Of a DNA stretch of 23,597 nt, positions 15,937-23,002 are shown one piece after another. The stretch is from positions 1 through 23,597 of the forward strand of contig CAAGJD010000242.1 of NCBI GenBank assembly GCA_900770055.1, written 5' to 3'. Positions within the stretch are counted from its first letter, which is position 1; every line of letters starts with the position of its first letter. This DNA comes from Acholeplasmatales bacterium (lineage in GTDB: Bacteria > Bacillota_I > Bacilli_A > Acholeplasmatales > Anaeroplasmataceae). Under the pieces are notes generated by a model that saw nothing but the letters and a program-made list of their open reading frames with translations, was not told the DNA's origin and made no database searches. Position numbers and translations under genes: made by a program.

Positions 15937-16902
15937 ATGTTAAAAATTGAATCTGGTCTAGAAAAAAGACCGTTAAAAGTAGTCATTTACGGTGCAGAAG
16001 GTATCGGAAAATCAACGTTCGCATCGCAATTCCCTGAACCACTTTTCTTAGATACAGAAGGTGGAACTAGCAGCCTAAACATTAGACGTGTTAAGTGCGG
16101 TAGCAGCTGGGAGTACTTACTTGGTTGTGTAAATGAAGTTATCAAAGATCCAAGCATCTGCAAGACCTTAGTAATCGATACTGCTGACTGGGCTGAATCA
16201 TTATGCACCAAGTATGTATGCGAGAAATATCGTAAGTCCAATATCGAGGAGTTCGGATTCGGTAAAGGATACGTGTATTTACAAGACGAATTTTCTAAGC
16301 TCTTAACTGCTCTCGACAAATTAATCGAACTTGGAGTTAATGCCGTAGTTACTGCACATGGCAAGCCTCGAAAGTTTGAACTTCCAGAAGAAGCTGGCCA
16401 ATTTGATCGCTGGGAGATGAAGCTTACAAAACAAGTGGCTCCATTACTAAAAGAGTGGTGCGATATGCTTCTTTTCTGCAATTACAAAACTTACGTTGTG
16501 ACAACTGAGAACAACACCAAAAAAGCACAAGGTGGTAAGCGTGTAGTTTATACATCTCATCATGCTTGCTGGGATGCAAAGAACAGATATGGATTACCTG
16601 ATGAGCTTGATTTAGATTTCAAAGGAATCGCTCATTTGTTTGGCACACAAAGCCCTAAAAAGCCACCAGTTTCAAAGGAAAACACCGAGTCCGAATTACT
16701 TTCAAAGGTTAAAGAATTAATCAAAAATTCGGGCGTTTCTGAAGCAGAGGTGGAAGATATTGTTACTGCTAAAGGTCACTATACAAAAGACCAACACTTA
16801 GCTGATTACAAAGAGGACTTCTTGGCTCGTTGGATTATTCCTAATTTCAAGAAGATCGTTGAAACCATTAACAAAACTAAATCAACAGGAGGAAATGAAT
16901 AA
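15937..16902 (+). CDS. Phage AAA ATPase (RecA-like nucleotide-binding protein)
   Basis: A 321-residue P-loop ATPase of the type found next to DUF2800 and DUF669 in phage replication modules (AAA_24-like). Walker A is GAEGIGKS at 19-26, and Walker B is TLVIDT with D81. The C-terminal 80 residues are a charged, partly helical extension. It probably acts on single-stranded DNA with the downstream DUF669 protein during replication or recombination, a role known only by association. GGAGG at 15921-15925 precedes the ATG. Its stop codon TAA overlaps the ATG of the next gene by one base, showing translational coupling. It appears intact. Confidence 0.85.
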   Translation: MLKIESGLEKRPLKVVIYGAEGIGKSTFASQFPEPLFLDTEGGTSSLNIRRVKCGSSWEYLLGCVNEVIKDPSICKTLVIDTADWAESLCTKYVCEKYRKSNIEEFGFGKGYVYLQDEFSKLLTALDKLIELGVNAVVTAHGKPRKFELPEEAGQFDRWEMKLTKQVAPLLKEWCDMLLFCNYKTYVVTTENNTKKAQGGKRVVYTSHHACWDAKNRYGLPDELDLDFKGIAHLFGTQSPKKPPVSKENTESELLSKVKELIKNSGVSEAEVEDIVTAKGHYTKDQHLADYKEDFLARWIIPNFKKIVETINKTKSTGGNE

Positions 16903-17369
16903 TGGATAACACTAATTTAAATAAACCAAATCAAAATATGGAAATGGGATGGGATGATACCATCCAAGAAGACGGACAAGAACTAATCCTTTTAGATGAA
17001 GGTGACTATAACTTCATAGTCACAAACTTTGAACGTGGTAGATTCCCTGGTGGTCAAAAGATCCCAGCTTGCAATAAGGCAACAATCACTGTTCAAATCG
17101 AGACTGATAAAGGTCTCTCTGTTATCAAATTTGACTTGCTTTTATATAGAAGCGTTGAATGGCGTATGTTTTATATAAAGAAAGTCGGTCTTAAGGGTGA
17201 ATTGGGAGATTCGTCTCTCGATCTTTCGACTGGACTAAATGTGGTTATTGGTTCCTCTAATACTGGTAAGAGTATTATTGTAGAATGCATTGATTATGCT
17301 CTAGGAGACAAGGACTACAATATTGAACTCCCAGGATACGATTATCACGTTTTGCCAGAAACACCTTAG
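16902..17369 (+). pseudogene. Chimeric ORF: truncated DUF669 protein joined to an ATPase N-terminus
   Basis: Residues 1-88 match the phage DUF669 family, a small protein usually beside the AAA ATPase and thought to bind single-stranded DNA, up to the EWRM segment. From M89 (ATG 17166) the sequence changes to what looks like the start of an SMC/RecF-type ATPase: FYIKKVGLKGEL, then Walker A GSSNTGKS at 117-124 and ECIDYALG. The ATPase breaks off after about 65 residues, where a serine recombinase begins in another frame. The repeated TTTTATATA at 17140 and 17169 flanks the first junction, suggesting a micro-homology deletion. It is probably non-functional. A chimeric assembly must be excluded. 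Confidence 0.7.
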
Positions 17370-18619
17370 ATACCATAAGCCTTACTAGAGAGTTAAAGGC
17401 GAAGGGAGTTGAAATCTTCTTTGAAGAACAAAACGTATATACTTTTGATTCAAACGGAGAGCTGATGCTTACCATTCTTGCTAGTATGGCTCAAGAGGAA
17501 TCCAGAAACATATCCGAGAACGTTAAATGGGGCAAGAAAAAGAAAGCGGTAGATGGTTATTCGCAAGTTGGGTACAGTACATTTCTAGGATATGACAAGC
17601 ACGAAAACGCAAAGATAGGTCTTAAGGTAAATGAAGAACAAGCAGAGGTAGTTAGATTCATTTATCGAGAGTTCTTAAAAGGAAAATCGATTAATACTAT
17701 ATGTCGTATGCTTGAAGAACTTGGAATTAAGACTCCAGGACATAAGGACCACTGGCGTACTACAACAGTTACTTCAATTCTAAAAAATGAAAAATATAAA
17801 GGCGATTGCGAAATGCAGAAGACTTACGTTAAAAACTTCTTAGATCATATTGCAGTAAAAAATAAAGGTGAGCTTGAAAAGATATACGTTGAGGACCACC
17901 ATGAACCAATAGTATCAAAAGAAAACTGGTTGATGGTTCAACTAGAGTTTGAAAGACGTGGAAGTTTGGCTCAAGGTTACAACAGCTGCAATGAGTTTTC
18001 TTGCAAACTTATCTGTGGTGATTGCGGATCTTATTATGGTGCAAAGGTTCTTCATTCAACAGACAAATACCGCTGCGTTAAGTATCGCTGCAATAGAAAG
18101 TACAACCATGATCATATTTGTCAAACACCGTTCGTTACTGAAGAAGAAGTAAAATCAAAGTTCATCCTTGCCTACAATGAGTTCATTAGAAACAGAAGTC
18201 AACTAATCGAGGATTGCAAAGAGATGATTCAAATCTTAGATAACACGTCAGAACTTGAGACAAAGCTTGAATCATTAAATCAAAAGGCAGAAGACATCAT
18301 TATCCTTGTTAAGAACCTGATAGACCAAAACAGCACTGAAGCATTGGATCAAGATGAGTTCCAAAAGAAATATGACTCATATGATTTAGAGCATAAAAGA
18401 GTCATCAACGAAATAGAGCAAGTAGGAATTGAGATAGAAAAGAAGAATGCTCAAGCGAAATACTTACAGGCATTCATTGATGATTTAGAAAAAAGACCAA
18501 ATGTTCTGGAAGCATATGATGAAGATATCTGGAGTTACCTTATTGATAAAGCGGTAGTCAGCAGAGACGGCAGCATTACCTTCAATTTTAGAAACGGTAA
18601 GAAAATTAGAATAGATTAA
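17345..18619 (+). pseudogene. Large serine recombinase, N-terminally truncated
   Basis: Open reading begins in mid-domain with SRFARNTLD, a conserved segment near residue 70 of large serine recombinases, and continues through the RELKAKGVEIFFEEQN segment, the recombinase domain, a zinc ribbon (CGDCG near 18016, later cysteines near 18075-18120) and a C-terminal coiled coil. The first 65-70 residues, including the catalytic serine, are missing and are replaced by the ATPase fragment at 17166-17340. The first ATG in frame is 17465. Full-length relatives have about 500 or more residues; here about 424 codons remain. It should be catalytically dead. It ends with a terminator. Confidence 0.85.
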
Positions 18620-18663
18620 GTAAAAATCCAAAATACGCTTACAGGTAGGAAACCTGTAGAATT

Positions 18664-18693
18664 AAGTCATCCTTTATGGGTGGCTTTTCTTTT
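18664..18693 (+). terminator. Terminator after the serine recombinase
   Basis: AAGTCATCC (18664-18672) pairs with GGGTGGCTT (18678-18686) with two G-T wobbles, then a T-rich run. A smaller ACAGGT/ACCTGT hairpin precedes it at 18640-18657. Confidence 0.7.
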
Positions 18694-18733
18694 GAGAAAT
18701 CTGTTCCAAAAGGTAGAAAAAAATGAGAGATTG

Positions 18734-18742
18734 TGATATACT
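18734..18742 (+). promoter_or_regulatory. Extended -10 promoter of the HNH leader
   Basis: TGATATACT carries TG one base before TATACT (18737-18742). The predicted start at about 18749 coincides with the first base of the first hairpin of the leader. No convincing -35 is visible. Confidence 0.45.
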
Positions 18743-18749
18743 TTATATA

Positions 18750-18925
18750 CAGTTCAGGAAACTGACAGCTTTCAACAGAAAGTTTGACTAACTAATCTTC
18801 TGTAACGCTATTAAGAGGATTGCCCTTTGAGGCTCATAGCAATAGGTCGCCCTATGGTTGGTCACATGATTTCCAAGACTGACTAATCATAGGAGGTAAA
18901 AGCATCTTTTTTCGCGTGAATTAAG
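18750..18925 (+). ncRNA. Candidate structured leader RNA upstream of the HNH gene
   Basis: The 176 bases before the HNH gene have no open reading frame and are dense in helices. CAGTT/AACTG lies at 18750-18764. CTTTC/GAAAG at 18769-18782 competes with ACAGAA/TTCTGT at 18775-18803. GCTAT/ATAGC at 18807-18840 contains GCC/GGC. ATAGG-TCGC-CCTAT is at 18842-18855, and ATGATT/AATCAT at 18866-18890 ends directly before AGGAGG (18891-18896). CATCTT/AAGATG (18903-18928) would cover the start codon. It may be a cis-regulatory element or an independent RNA linked to the nuclease. I do not recognise a known RNA family. Confidence 0.35.
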
Positions 18926-19870
18926 ATGAAAGAAAAACACATGGATTTAAACCGAGAGACTGCTATGCGCCTCTGGAATAAGTCATTTGGCAAGGAAACC
19001 AAGGTGAAGGATTTCACTGGACGTACTATTGCTAAAGGTGCTTATAATGACCGCAATAGCGAATTTGGATGGAATGTAGATCACATTCTACCGCAAAGCA
19101 GGGGCGGCAAAACTGCTGACCATAATTTGGTATGCTGCCACATTCTTACGAATGATGAAAAAGCAGATAAGTTTCCTGCGTTTAAGGCTAATGGAATCAA
19201 CTTTGAAATCGTGAAGGTTGAAAACCATTATGAGATTAAGCAAATAACAAAGGAGACGAAGAAAAGAAAAAAAACACCAGAGCATGATGATTCTGTGAAT
19301 TTTATGGATTCAGCATCGGGTGTAAGATTTTTCAAACAACTAAAAGGTATTCAAAACAAGTCAAGATTTGTTGGCTCAGTTCTTATTAGGCTCCAAAATG
19401 TCTCAAATACTGCGGTGATTGATTTCATTGAGAAGTTCCTTGATGAGGAAAATATTTCTTATTCAATGTCGAGTGATTATTGGAATAGCGAGACTAGAAT
19501 AGTTGCAAAAAACTACAATATGCCGCTAAAAGAAGATAACGCCAAGCTACTAGACAAGTGCATTCTATTAAACACATATTTGAAATACTACTTCAAACCT
19601 ATGGAATACATTTCTCAGTATGATATTTGCTATCAGGTAAACCATTTTGAGGATAAGCAAGACATGTACTTGGAGGCTCAAAAGATTAATTTCGATTATT
19701 TCAATGAGAGCCTTGACGACGCGTTATTCATCAATAAGCTTGTCTATATAAATACTGAGGCTCAAGATAGAGAACCAGATCTAGACTTCAACTATCATAC
19801 GTATTGCAGATACGATTATACCTTTACAAAACTGGCCAAGAATTTAGAAAAGGAGGTAAGCGGAAAGTAG
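18926..19870 (+). CDS. HNH endonuclease with unknown C-terminal domain
   Basis: The 314-residue protein starts with an HNH nuclease domain: D52-H53 in NVDHILPQSRGG, N67 in DHNLVCCH, and the following TNDEKAD helix. Such domains nick or cleave DNA using one metal ion. From about 105 a 200-residue helical-looking region follows that I cannot assign; it has no RuvC motifs, so it is not IscB- or Cas9-like. The start is doubtful. ATG 18926 is the first in frame after a stop, but the nearest AGGAGG lies 29 bases upstream and the start can be buried in a hairpin; ATG 18941 is an alternative. The gene uses the codon style of the mobile element and is the last gene before its right end. Confidence 0.8.
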   Translation: MKEKHMDLNRETAMRLWNKSFGKETKVKDFTGRTIAKGAYNDRNSEFGWNVDHILPQSRGGKTADHNLVCCHILTNDEKADKFPAFKANGINFEIVKVENHYEIKQITKETKKRKKTPEHDDSVNFMDSASGVRFFKQLKGIQNKSRFVGSVLIRLQNVSNTAVIDFIEKFLDEENISYSMSSDYWNSETRIVAKNYNMPLKEDNAKLLDKCILLNTYLKYYFKPMEYISQYDICYQVNHFEDKQDMYLEAQKINFDYFNESLDDALFINKLVYINTEAQDREPDLDFNYHTYCRYDYTFTKLAKNLEKEVSGK

Positions 19871-19905
19871 TAATGCTTGAAGCCTCCTTGAATTAGAAAA
19901 AGAGA

Positions 19906-19938
19906 ATTTGGTGATGGGCGACAATCACCCTTTTTCTT
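19906..19938 (+). terminator. Terminator after the HNH gene
   Basis: GGTGAT (19910-19915) pairs with ATCACC (19924-19929), flanked by an A-rich 5' side and a CTTTTTCTTT 3' side. The stretch 19871-20317 has no intact gene: it holds this terminator, the right-end repeats, a second terminator, the att copy and three tandem repeats. Confidence 0.75.
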
Positions 19939-19951
19939 TACTTAAATGAGG

Positions 19952-19998
19952 GGTACGAAAAGGTACGAAAATCGAACTAGGGTACGAAGGGGTACGAA
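19952..19998. repeat. Paired direct repeats at the right element end
   Basis: Four copies of GGTACGAA occur at 19952, 19962, 19981 and 19991, two tandem pairs 29 bases apart. They share the core G(C/T)ACGAA and orientation with the left-end set at 14374-14421. They are probably recognition sites for the recombination proteins of the element. Confidence 0.7.
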
Positions 19999-20039
19999 AT
20001 TGTATCAAATGTTATGTTTCTAGACATATTGAATGAATA

Positions 20040-20078
20040 GGCTTGATACAATGAAAATACGGTGTCAAGCCTTTTTTT
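20040..20078 (+). terminator. Terminator at the right element boundary
   Basis: GGCTTGA (20040-20046) pairs with TCAAGCC (20065-20071) before seven T residues. A wider inverted repeat, TTGTATCAA (20000-20008) and TTGATACAA (20043-20051), overlaps it and offers an alternative fold. Confidence 0.7.
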
Positions 20079-20093
20079 GCGTTTTTATACGGA

Positions 20094-20104
20094 GTTCGAA
20101 TCCC
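20094..20104. other. Candidate attachment site, right copy
   Basis: GTTCGAATCCC repeats the T-loop core of tRNA-Glu (14205-14215); the four bases ACGG precede both, with one extra A here. The match stops after CCC, so the repeat is short and the assignment is moderate. Confidence 0.5.
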
Positions 20105-20167
20105 ATCTTTGAAGATAATTTATAAAAATCAAGCAAATTATAATCAGTAAATTGTGTTTGTGATGTT

Positions 20168-20226
20168 GCACAAAAAACTTTTACTATGCACTATTAACTT
20201 TTTATAGCACAAATAACTTAAAAAAA
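20168..20226. repeat. Three imperfect tandem repeats of about 20 bases
   Basis: Units starting with GCAC at 20168, 20188 and 20207 share the form GCAC(A/T)A..AACTT followed by T- or A-rich bases. The spacing of 20 and 19 bases puts them on one face of the helix. They lie between the right attachment copy and a promoter at 20279, so they could be binding sites for a regulator. Confidence 0.45.
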
Positions 20227-20278
20227 TGCTACATTTCTATGGTTTGTAAACTCCAATATGTAAAAAAAGTGTATTTCT

Positions 20279-20287
20279 TGATATAAT
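20279..20287 (+). promoter_or_regulatory. Extended -10 promoter of the small broken gene
   Basis: TGATATAAT has TG one base before a perfect TATAAT (20282-20287), 31 bases before the ATG at 20318. No clear -35. Confidence 0.5.
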
Positions 20288-20317
20288 ATAAGTAAATATT
20301 AGAGTGGAGTTAATAAT

Positions 20318-20600
20318 ATGAAAGAATTCTTTGAACATAGAAATGGACATAAAGTAAGATGTTATATAATTACTATTACTGAGGAGATGAAAAGCTTAGC
20401 ATTAGACTTTGCAAATAAAATAATATTAAGTGAAAATCAATATAGTCGAATTCTCCCTCAAAACATAATGGAAATAAATAATTTGAATTTAGAATAGTAA
20501 GTGATAATTTAAAAACATATATTGACAGATAAATGAAGCTTTTTTATTTAAAGATTCTGATAAATTAAAATTATGCAAATATATTGAATTTGCTGATTAA
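20318..20600 (+). pseudogene. Frameshifted gene, N-terminal 59 codons open
   Basis: A TGGAG site and promoter precede ATG 20318, which opens 59 codons to TAG 20495-20497. The sequence (MKEFFEHRNGHKVRCYIIT, then ALDFANKIILSENQYSRILPQNI) reminds me of the N-terminus of some type II restriction enzymes, but the match is from memory. After the stop, coding-like sequence continues in two other frames: FEFRIVSDNLKTYIDR at about 20482-20532, then INEAFLFKDSDKLKLCKYI ending at TAA near 20600. Two frameshifts would join them. It is most likely a decayed defence-type gene; the short open part might still be made. Confidence 0.45.
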
Positions 20601-20628
20601 TTAATCATAAAAAGGAGAATTGGTATGT

Positions 20629-21723
20629 ATGTTTGAACAAAATTATAATTGTGTAAATGCGCATTTAAATAATATTAGTTTCCCAAAAACTATTGAGCAA
20701 CTTGAAGATTTTATTTATGAGCATGGTTGCTATAACGTAGAAGACATACTAAATGAGGCGGCTGATGGTTATACAAATTGGACAGTTCCACGCACAAGTG
20801 TAGTTGGAGATATTGTACTGTTCTTTCATGCAAAAACTGCAATACAATGGATAAGAAAATTGGAAACTGCTACAAAGGCACTAAATTCCCAATTACACAA
20901 CAAAACTCTTTTACTAGAATGGCTTCAAAGAGCAAGGACATTATACACCTTATATGGTGGAAAAATTTTTGCTATCGGTCGTGTTAGTAGCAAACCAGAA
21001 AGAGAAGATGATGTATTTCAACATCATTGGTCTGGTCGTATATATGCTGATATAAAAGACTTATGGTTACTAGAAAACCCAATTGATATATCGGAGTTTA
21101 ATTCAATTATTTTGGTTTCACGTCAAAGTTCAATTACTCCGTTACCTTCAAAAGAATTCGAAAAAATAAAATTACTTATAAAATCGAAAAATTTTGATAT
21201 ACCTTCGTGGTTTTTGGAAAGTAAAATTGGCGATAATATACTTTCAAAAGTTAATCAAAAAAATTTTTTAGAAATTACGCATGATTATCGTAAAAGATTT
21301 CCGCTTGAAATTAGTTTTCGTTCGTATTATGTTGACTATTTTTTGAAAATATTATCTGGAAATAATGTTTATAGAGAGTGCCAATGTTATTCCCAAAAAA
21401 CACCTTTAGCACGTGTTGATAATGTATTTGTATTTGAGGGCAAAAAAATATTGTTAGAAGTTAAACTAAATATATCCCTCGAGGCGAACTTGATTTCGCA
21501 ACTAAAACAATATGTATACTCCGAATATATTTGTTTATTAAATAATCAAATTAATAAAATAACAGATTTTGAAAAAGATTTTATGTTTGTTATAGATGTT
21601 TATTCAGTATATAAGTATGATGCCAAAAAACAAAAATTATTGAAGGAATTTGATTTAGATGAGATAAATAATGAAACAGATATTATAACCAAAATGAGAA
21701 ATGCAATAATTTATTCAAATTAG
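20629..21723 (+). CDS. EVE/PUA-like domain fused to PD-(D/E)XK nuclease
   Basis: The 364-residue protein combines two parts. Residues about 50-180 (NWTVPRTSVVGDIVLFFHA, then GGKIFAIGRVSSKPE and W134) look like an EVE/PUA-type domain; such domains read modified bases in DNA or RNA. Residues about 230-300 carry a PD-(D/E)XK nuclease core: E250, D264 in ARVDNVFVFEG, E277-V-K279 in LLEVK, and Q291 in the following helix. This layout suggests a modification-dependent restriction nuclease, a role inferred from the domain pair. AAGGAG at 20612-20617 favours ATG 20629 over the TTG at 20620; an out-of-frame ATG at 20624 leads to a stop at once. Neighbours include a decayed gene and an ASCH remnant. 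Confidence 0.65.
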   Translation: MFEQNYNCVNAHLNNISFPKTIEQLEDFIYEHGCYNVEDILNEAADGYTNWTVPRTSVVGDIVLFFHAKTAIQWIRKLETATKALNSQLHNKTLLLEWLQRARTLYTLYGGKIFAIGRVSSKPEREDDVFQHHWSGRIYADIKDLWLLENPIDISEFNSIILVSRQSSITPLPSKEFEKIKLLIKSKNFDIPSWFLESKIGDNILSKVNQKNFLEITHDYRKRFPLEISFRSYYVDYFLKILSGNNVYRECQCYSQKTPLARVDNVFVFEGKKILLEVKLNISLEANLISQLKQYVYSEYICLLNNQINKITDFEKDFMFVIDVYSVYKYDAKKQKLLKEFDLDEINNETDIITKMRNAIIYSN

Positions 21724-21747
21724 AAATTATATAACAACACATTTTGA

Positions 21748-22014
21748 TTATATTATGCACGTTTTTATAATACAAATAAAAGAGGAACAATAGCTCTTGT
21801 CGATACTAAAAAATCCTCAATAATTGGCACTATAGAATTGGTAGGTACGCATCCGATAACAGCTGATGAGTATTGGAAGTGGCATGCATCTGGTAAATGG
21901 GAAGGCGTGCATTTTCAAGTCGATGATATGAATGCCGTTTTTTGAGCATATGATTTTATTAATCCGAGAAGGCTAGTTAGACCCATAAAGATTGAAAAGA
22001 ATGGCAGAGTATAG
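21748..22014 (+). pseudogene. ASCH-domain protein remnant with internal stop
   Basis: The 367 bases between the two nuclease genes contain one frame with an ASCH-like sequence: FYNTNKRGTIALVDTKK, then GTIELVGTHPITADEYWKW, GKWEGVHF, and after a TGA at 21943-21945 AYDFINPRRLVRPIK, ending at TAG 22012-22014. ASCH domains are PUA-fold nucleic-acid binders related to EVE. The N-terminus, start codon and ribosome-binding site are missing and the frame is broken once, so the gene is dead. A GACTAAT/ATTAGTC inverted repeat follows at 22014-22031. Confidence 0.65.
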
Positions 22015-22090
22015 ACTAATATTGATTAGTCAGTAAAGAGTGAATTTGTATATCAAGAGTGTTTATTTTGAAAATTAAGGGGGAGATTCC

Positions 22091-22933
22091 ATGGCTATTT
22101 TATTGAATGATTTATTAAAGTTAACACAAGAAGAGCTGAATAATACTAAGGTTCGATTTTGCCAAAGCAATGGAGAAGAAAATCCTATAGAATTATTTAA
22201 AAAGAATCCTAGTGAATTATTGGGTTGGCATTATTGGAATTCCCAAACATATAAAGAAGGACAACTTTCTATTGGTATTGTAAAAATGAATGATAATGAA
22301 TGGCTTTTATTTACGGTAGGGAGAATAACTAAGGATTTGAAGTTAAATCAACCTGGAATAGGATACGAATATGAAACTTTAGGATATGTTCCAGAAAAGG
22401 GAATTGATTATTCTGATTTATATGGTAGAGTGATTATTTCCTATCATAAAAGAATGATCAGTCAATTTCCAAATGCAAATACTGTAATAAATGATTTTAT
22501 TGTCAAAGAAATATTACCAACACAATTTAGTGGATTTGATTTTCCAGGATATGAAAATGTATCACTTTCCTATATCGAATTAGAAACTATAATCAATGGA
22601 AATTATCCTAGTTATAAAAATGCATTAGAACATCAACAAGCTGTTTATGTTATTACTGATACGAATACAGGTAAACTATATGTAGGTAGTGCTACGTCAA
22701 AGGATAAACAACTATTAGCTAGATGGAAAGGTTATATTACTACATTTCATAATGGCAATGCAGAATTAAAAGCGTTGTATGAGAAAGAAGGACCAGACTA
22801 TTTTAAAAAGTATTTTCAATATTCTATAATTGAAAATTTTAATGCAAATGTTGATTATAAATATGTCATCAGTAGAGAAACATATTGGAAGAATGTTCTT
22901 TGTACAAGAATACATGGTTATAATAGTAATTAG
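22091..22933 (+). CDS. GIY-YIG endonuclease with unassigned N-terminal domain
   Basis: The protein has 280 residues. The C-terminal third is a GIY-YIG nuclease: AVYVITD with Y186, KLYVGSA with Y197, R211 in LLARWKGY, and E263 in SRETYWKNVL as the metal-binding glutamate. Residues 1-175 form a domain I cannot name; its beta-rich stretch around 58-120 (LSIGIVK, EWLLFTVGRIT, YGRVIISYH) may be a DNA-recognition module. GGGGGAG at 22079-22085 fixes the start. Stand-alone GIY-YIG proteins of this size occur among restriction and mobile-element nucleases. With the EVE-like nuclease and ASCH remnant next door, a restriction role is plausible, but it is not shown by the sequence. Confidence 0.8.
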   Translation: MAILLNDLLKLTQEELNNTKVRFCQSNGEENPIELFKKNPSELLGWHYWNSQTYKEGQLSIGIVKMNDNEWLLFTVGRITKDLKLNQPGIGYEYETLGYVPEKGIDYSDLYGRVIISYHKRMISQFPNANTVINDFIVKEILPTQFSGFDFPGYENVSLSYIELETIINGNYPSYKNALEHQQAVYVITDTNTGKLYVGSATSKDKQLLARWKGYITTFHNGNAELKALYEKEGPDYFKKYFQYSIIENFNANVDYKYVISRETYWKNVLCTRIHGYNSN

Positions 22934-22963
22934 GGGTTTCATTTTTAGGCAAGGGGTCGCAAT

Positions 22964-22999
22964 TGTATTAAAATGGTTCATCTTTGCCATTATGAAAGA
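22964..22999. repeat. Dispersed repeat, copy 2
   Basis: About 36 bases starting TGTATTAAAATGGTTCATC match 7491-7526 with four differences. As in copy 1 it sits after a gene end and before a terminator. CATCTTT and AAAGA in each copy could form a short hairpin. Confidence 0.6.
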
Positions 23000-23002
23000 G
23001 AT

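Larger units (their letters stand above)
14205..20104. mobile_element. Decayed tRNA-Glu-integrated element with phage replication genes
   Basis: Four observations define it. The 11-bp T-loop core GTTCGAATCCC occurs inside tRNA-Glu and again at 20094-20104. Paired short direct repeats with the core G(C/T)ACGAAA lie just inside both ends, in the same orientation. The genes between (14601-19870) use a visibly less AT-biased codon style than the flanks. The gene content is phage-like: DUF2800, AAA ATPase, DUF669, HNH and a serine recombinase. There is no tyrosine integrase, capsid or terminase gene, and two genes are truncated or fused, so the element is defective. The boundaries are inferred. 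Confidence 0.6.

Noticed and set aside
15987..16481. Minus-strand ORF of 164 codons opposite the AAA ATPase
   Set aside because: The plus-strand frame has intact Walker motifs and operon coupling; the reverse frame is Ser-rich and unlike any family.
14601..18619. Complete prophage
   Set aside because: Only replication-type genes and a broken recombinase are present; no terminase, portal, capsid, tail or lysis genes.
18750..19870. IscB/IsrB with a HEARO-type guide RNA
   Set aside because: The protein has an HNH domain near its N-terminus but no RuvC motifs or arginine-rich bridge helix, and the leader does not show a recognisable HEARO layout.
21943..21945. UGA as tryptophan (Mollicutes code)
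   Set aside because: The stop in the ASCH remnant tempted this reading, but the long genes use UGG for Trp throughout and UGA ends hypA and the oxidoreductase gene in sensible places.
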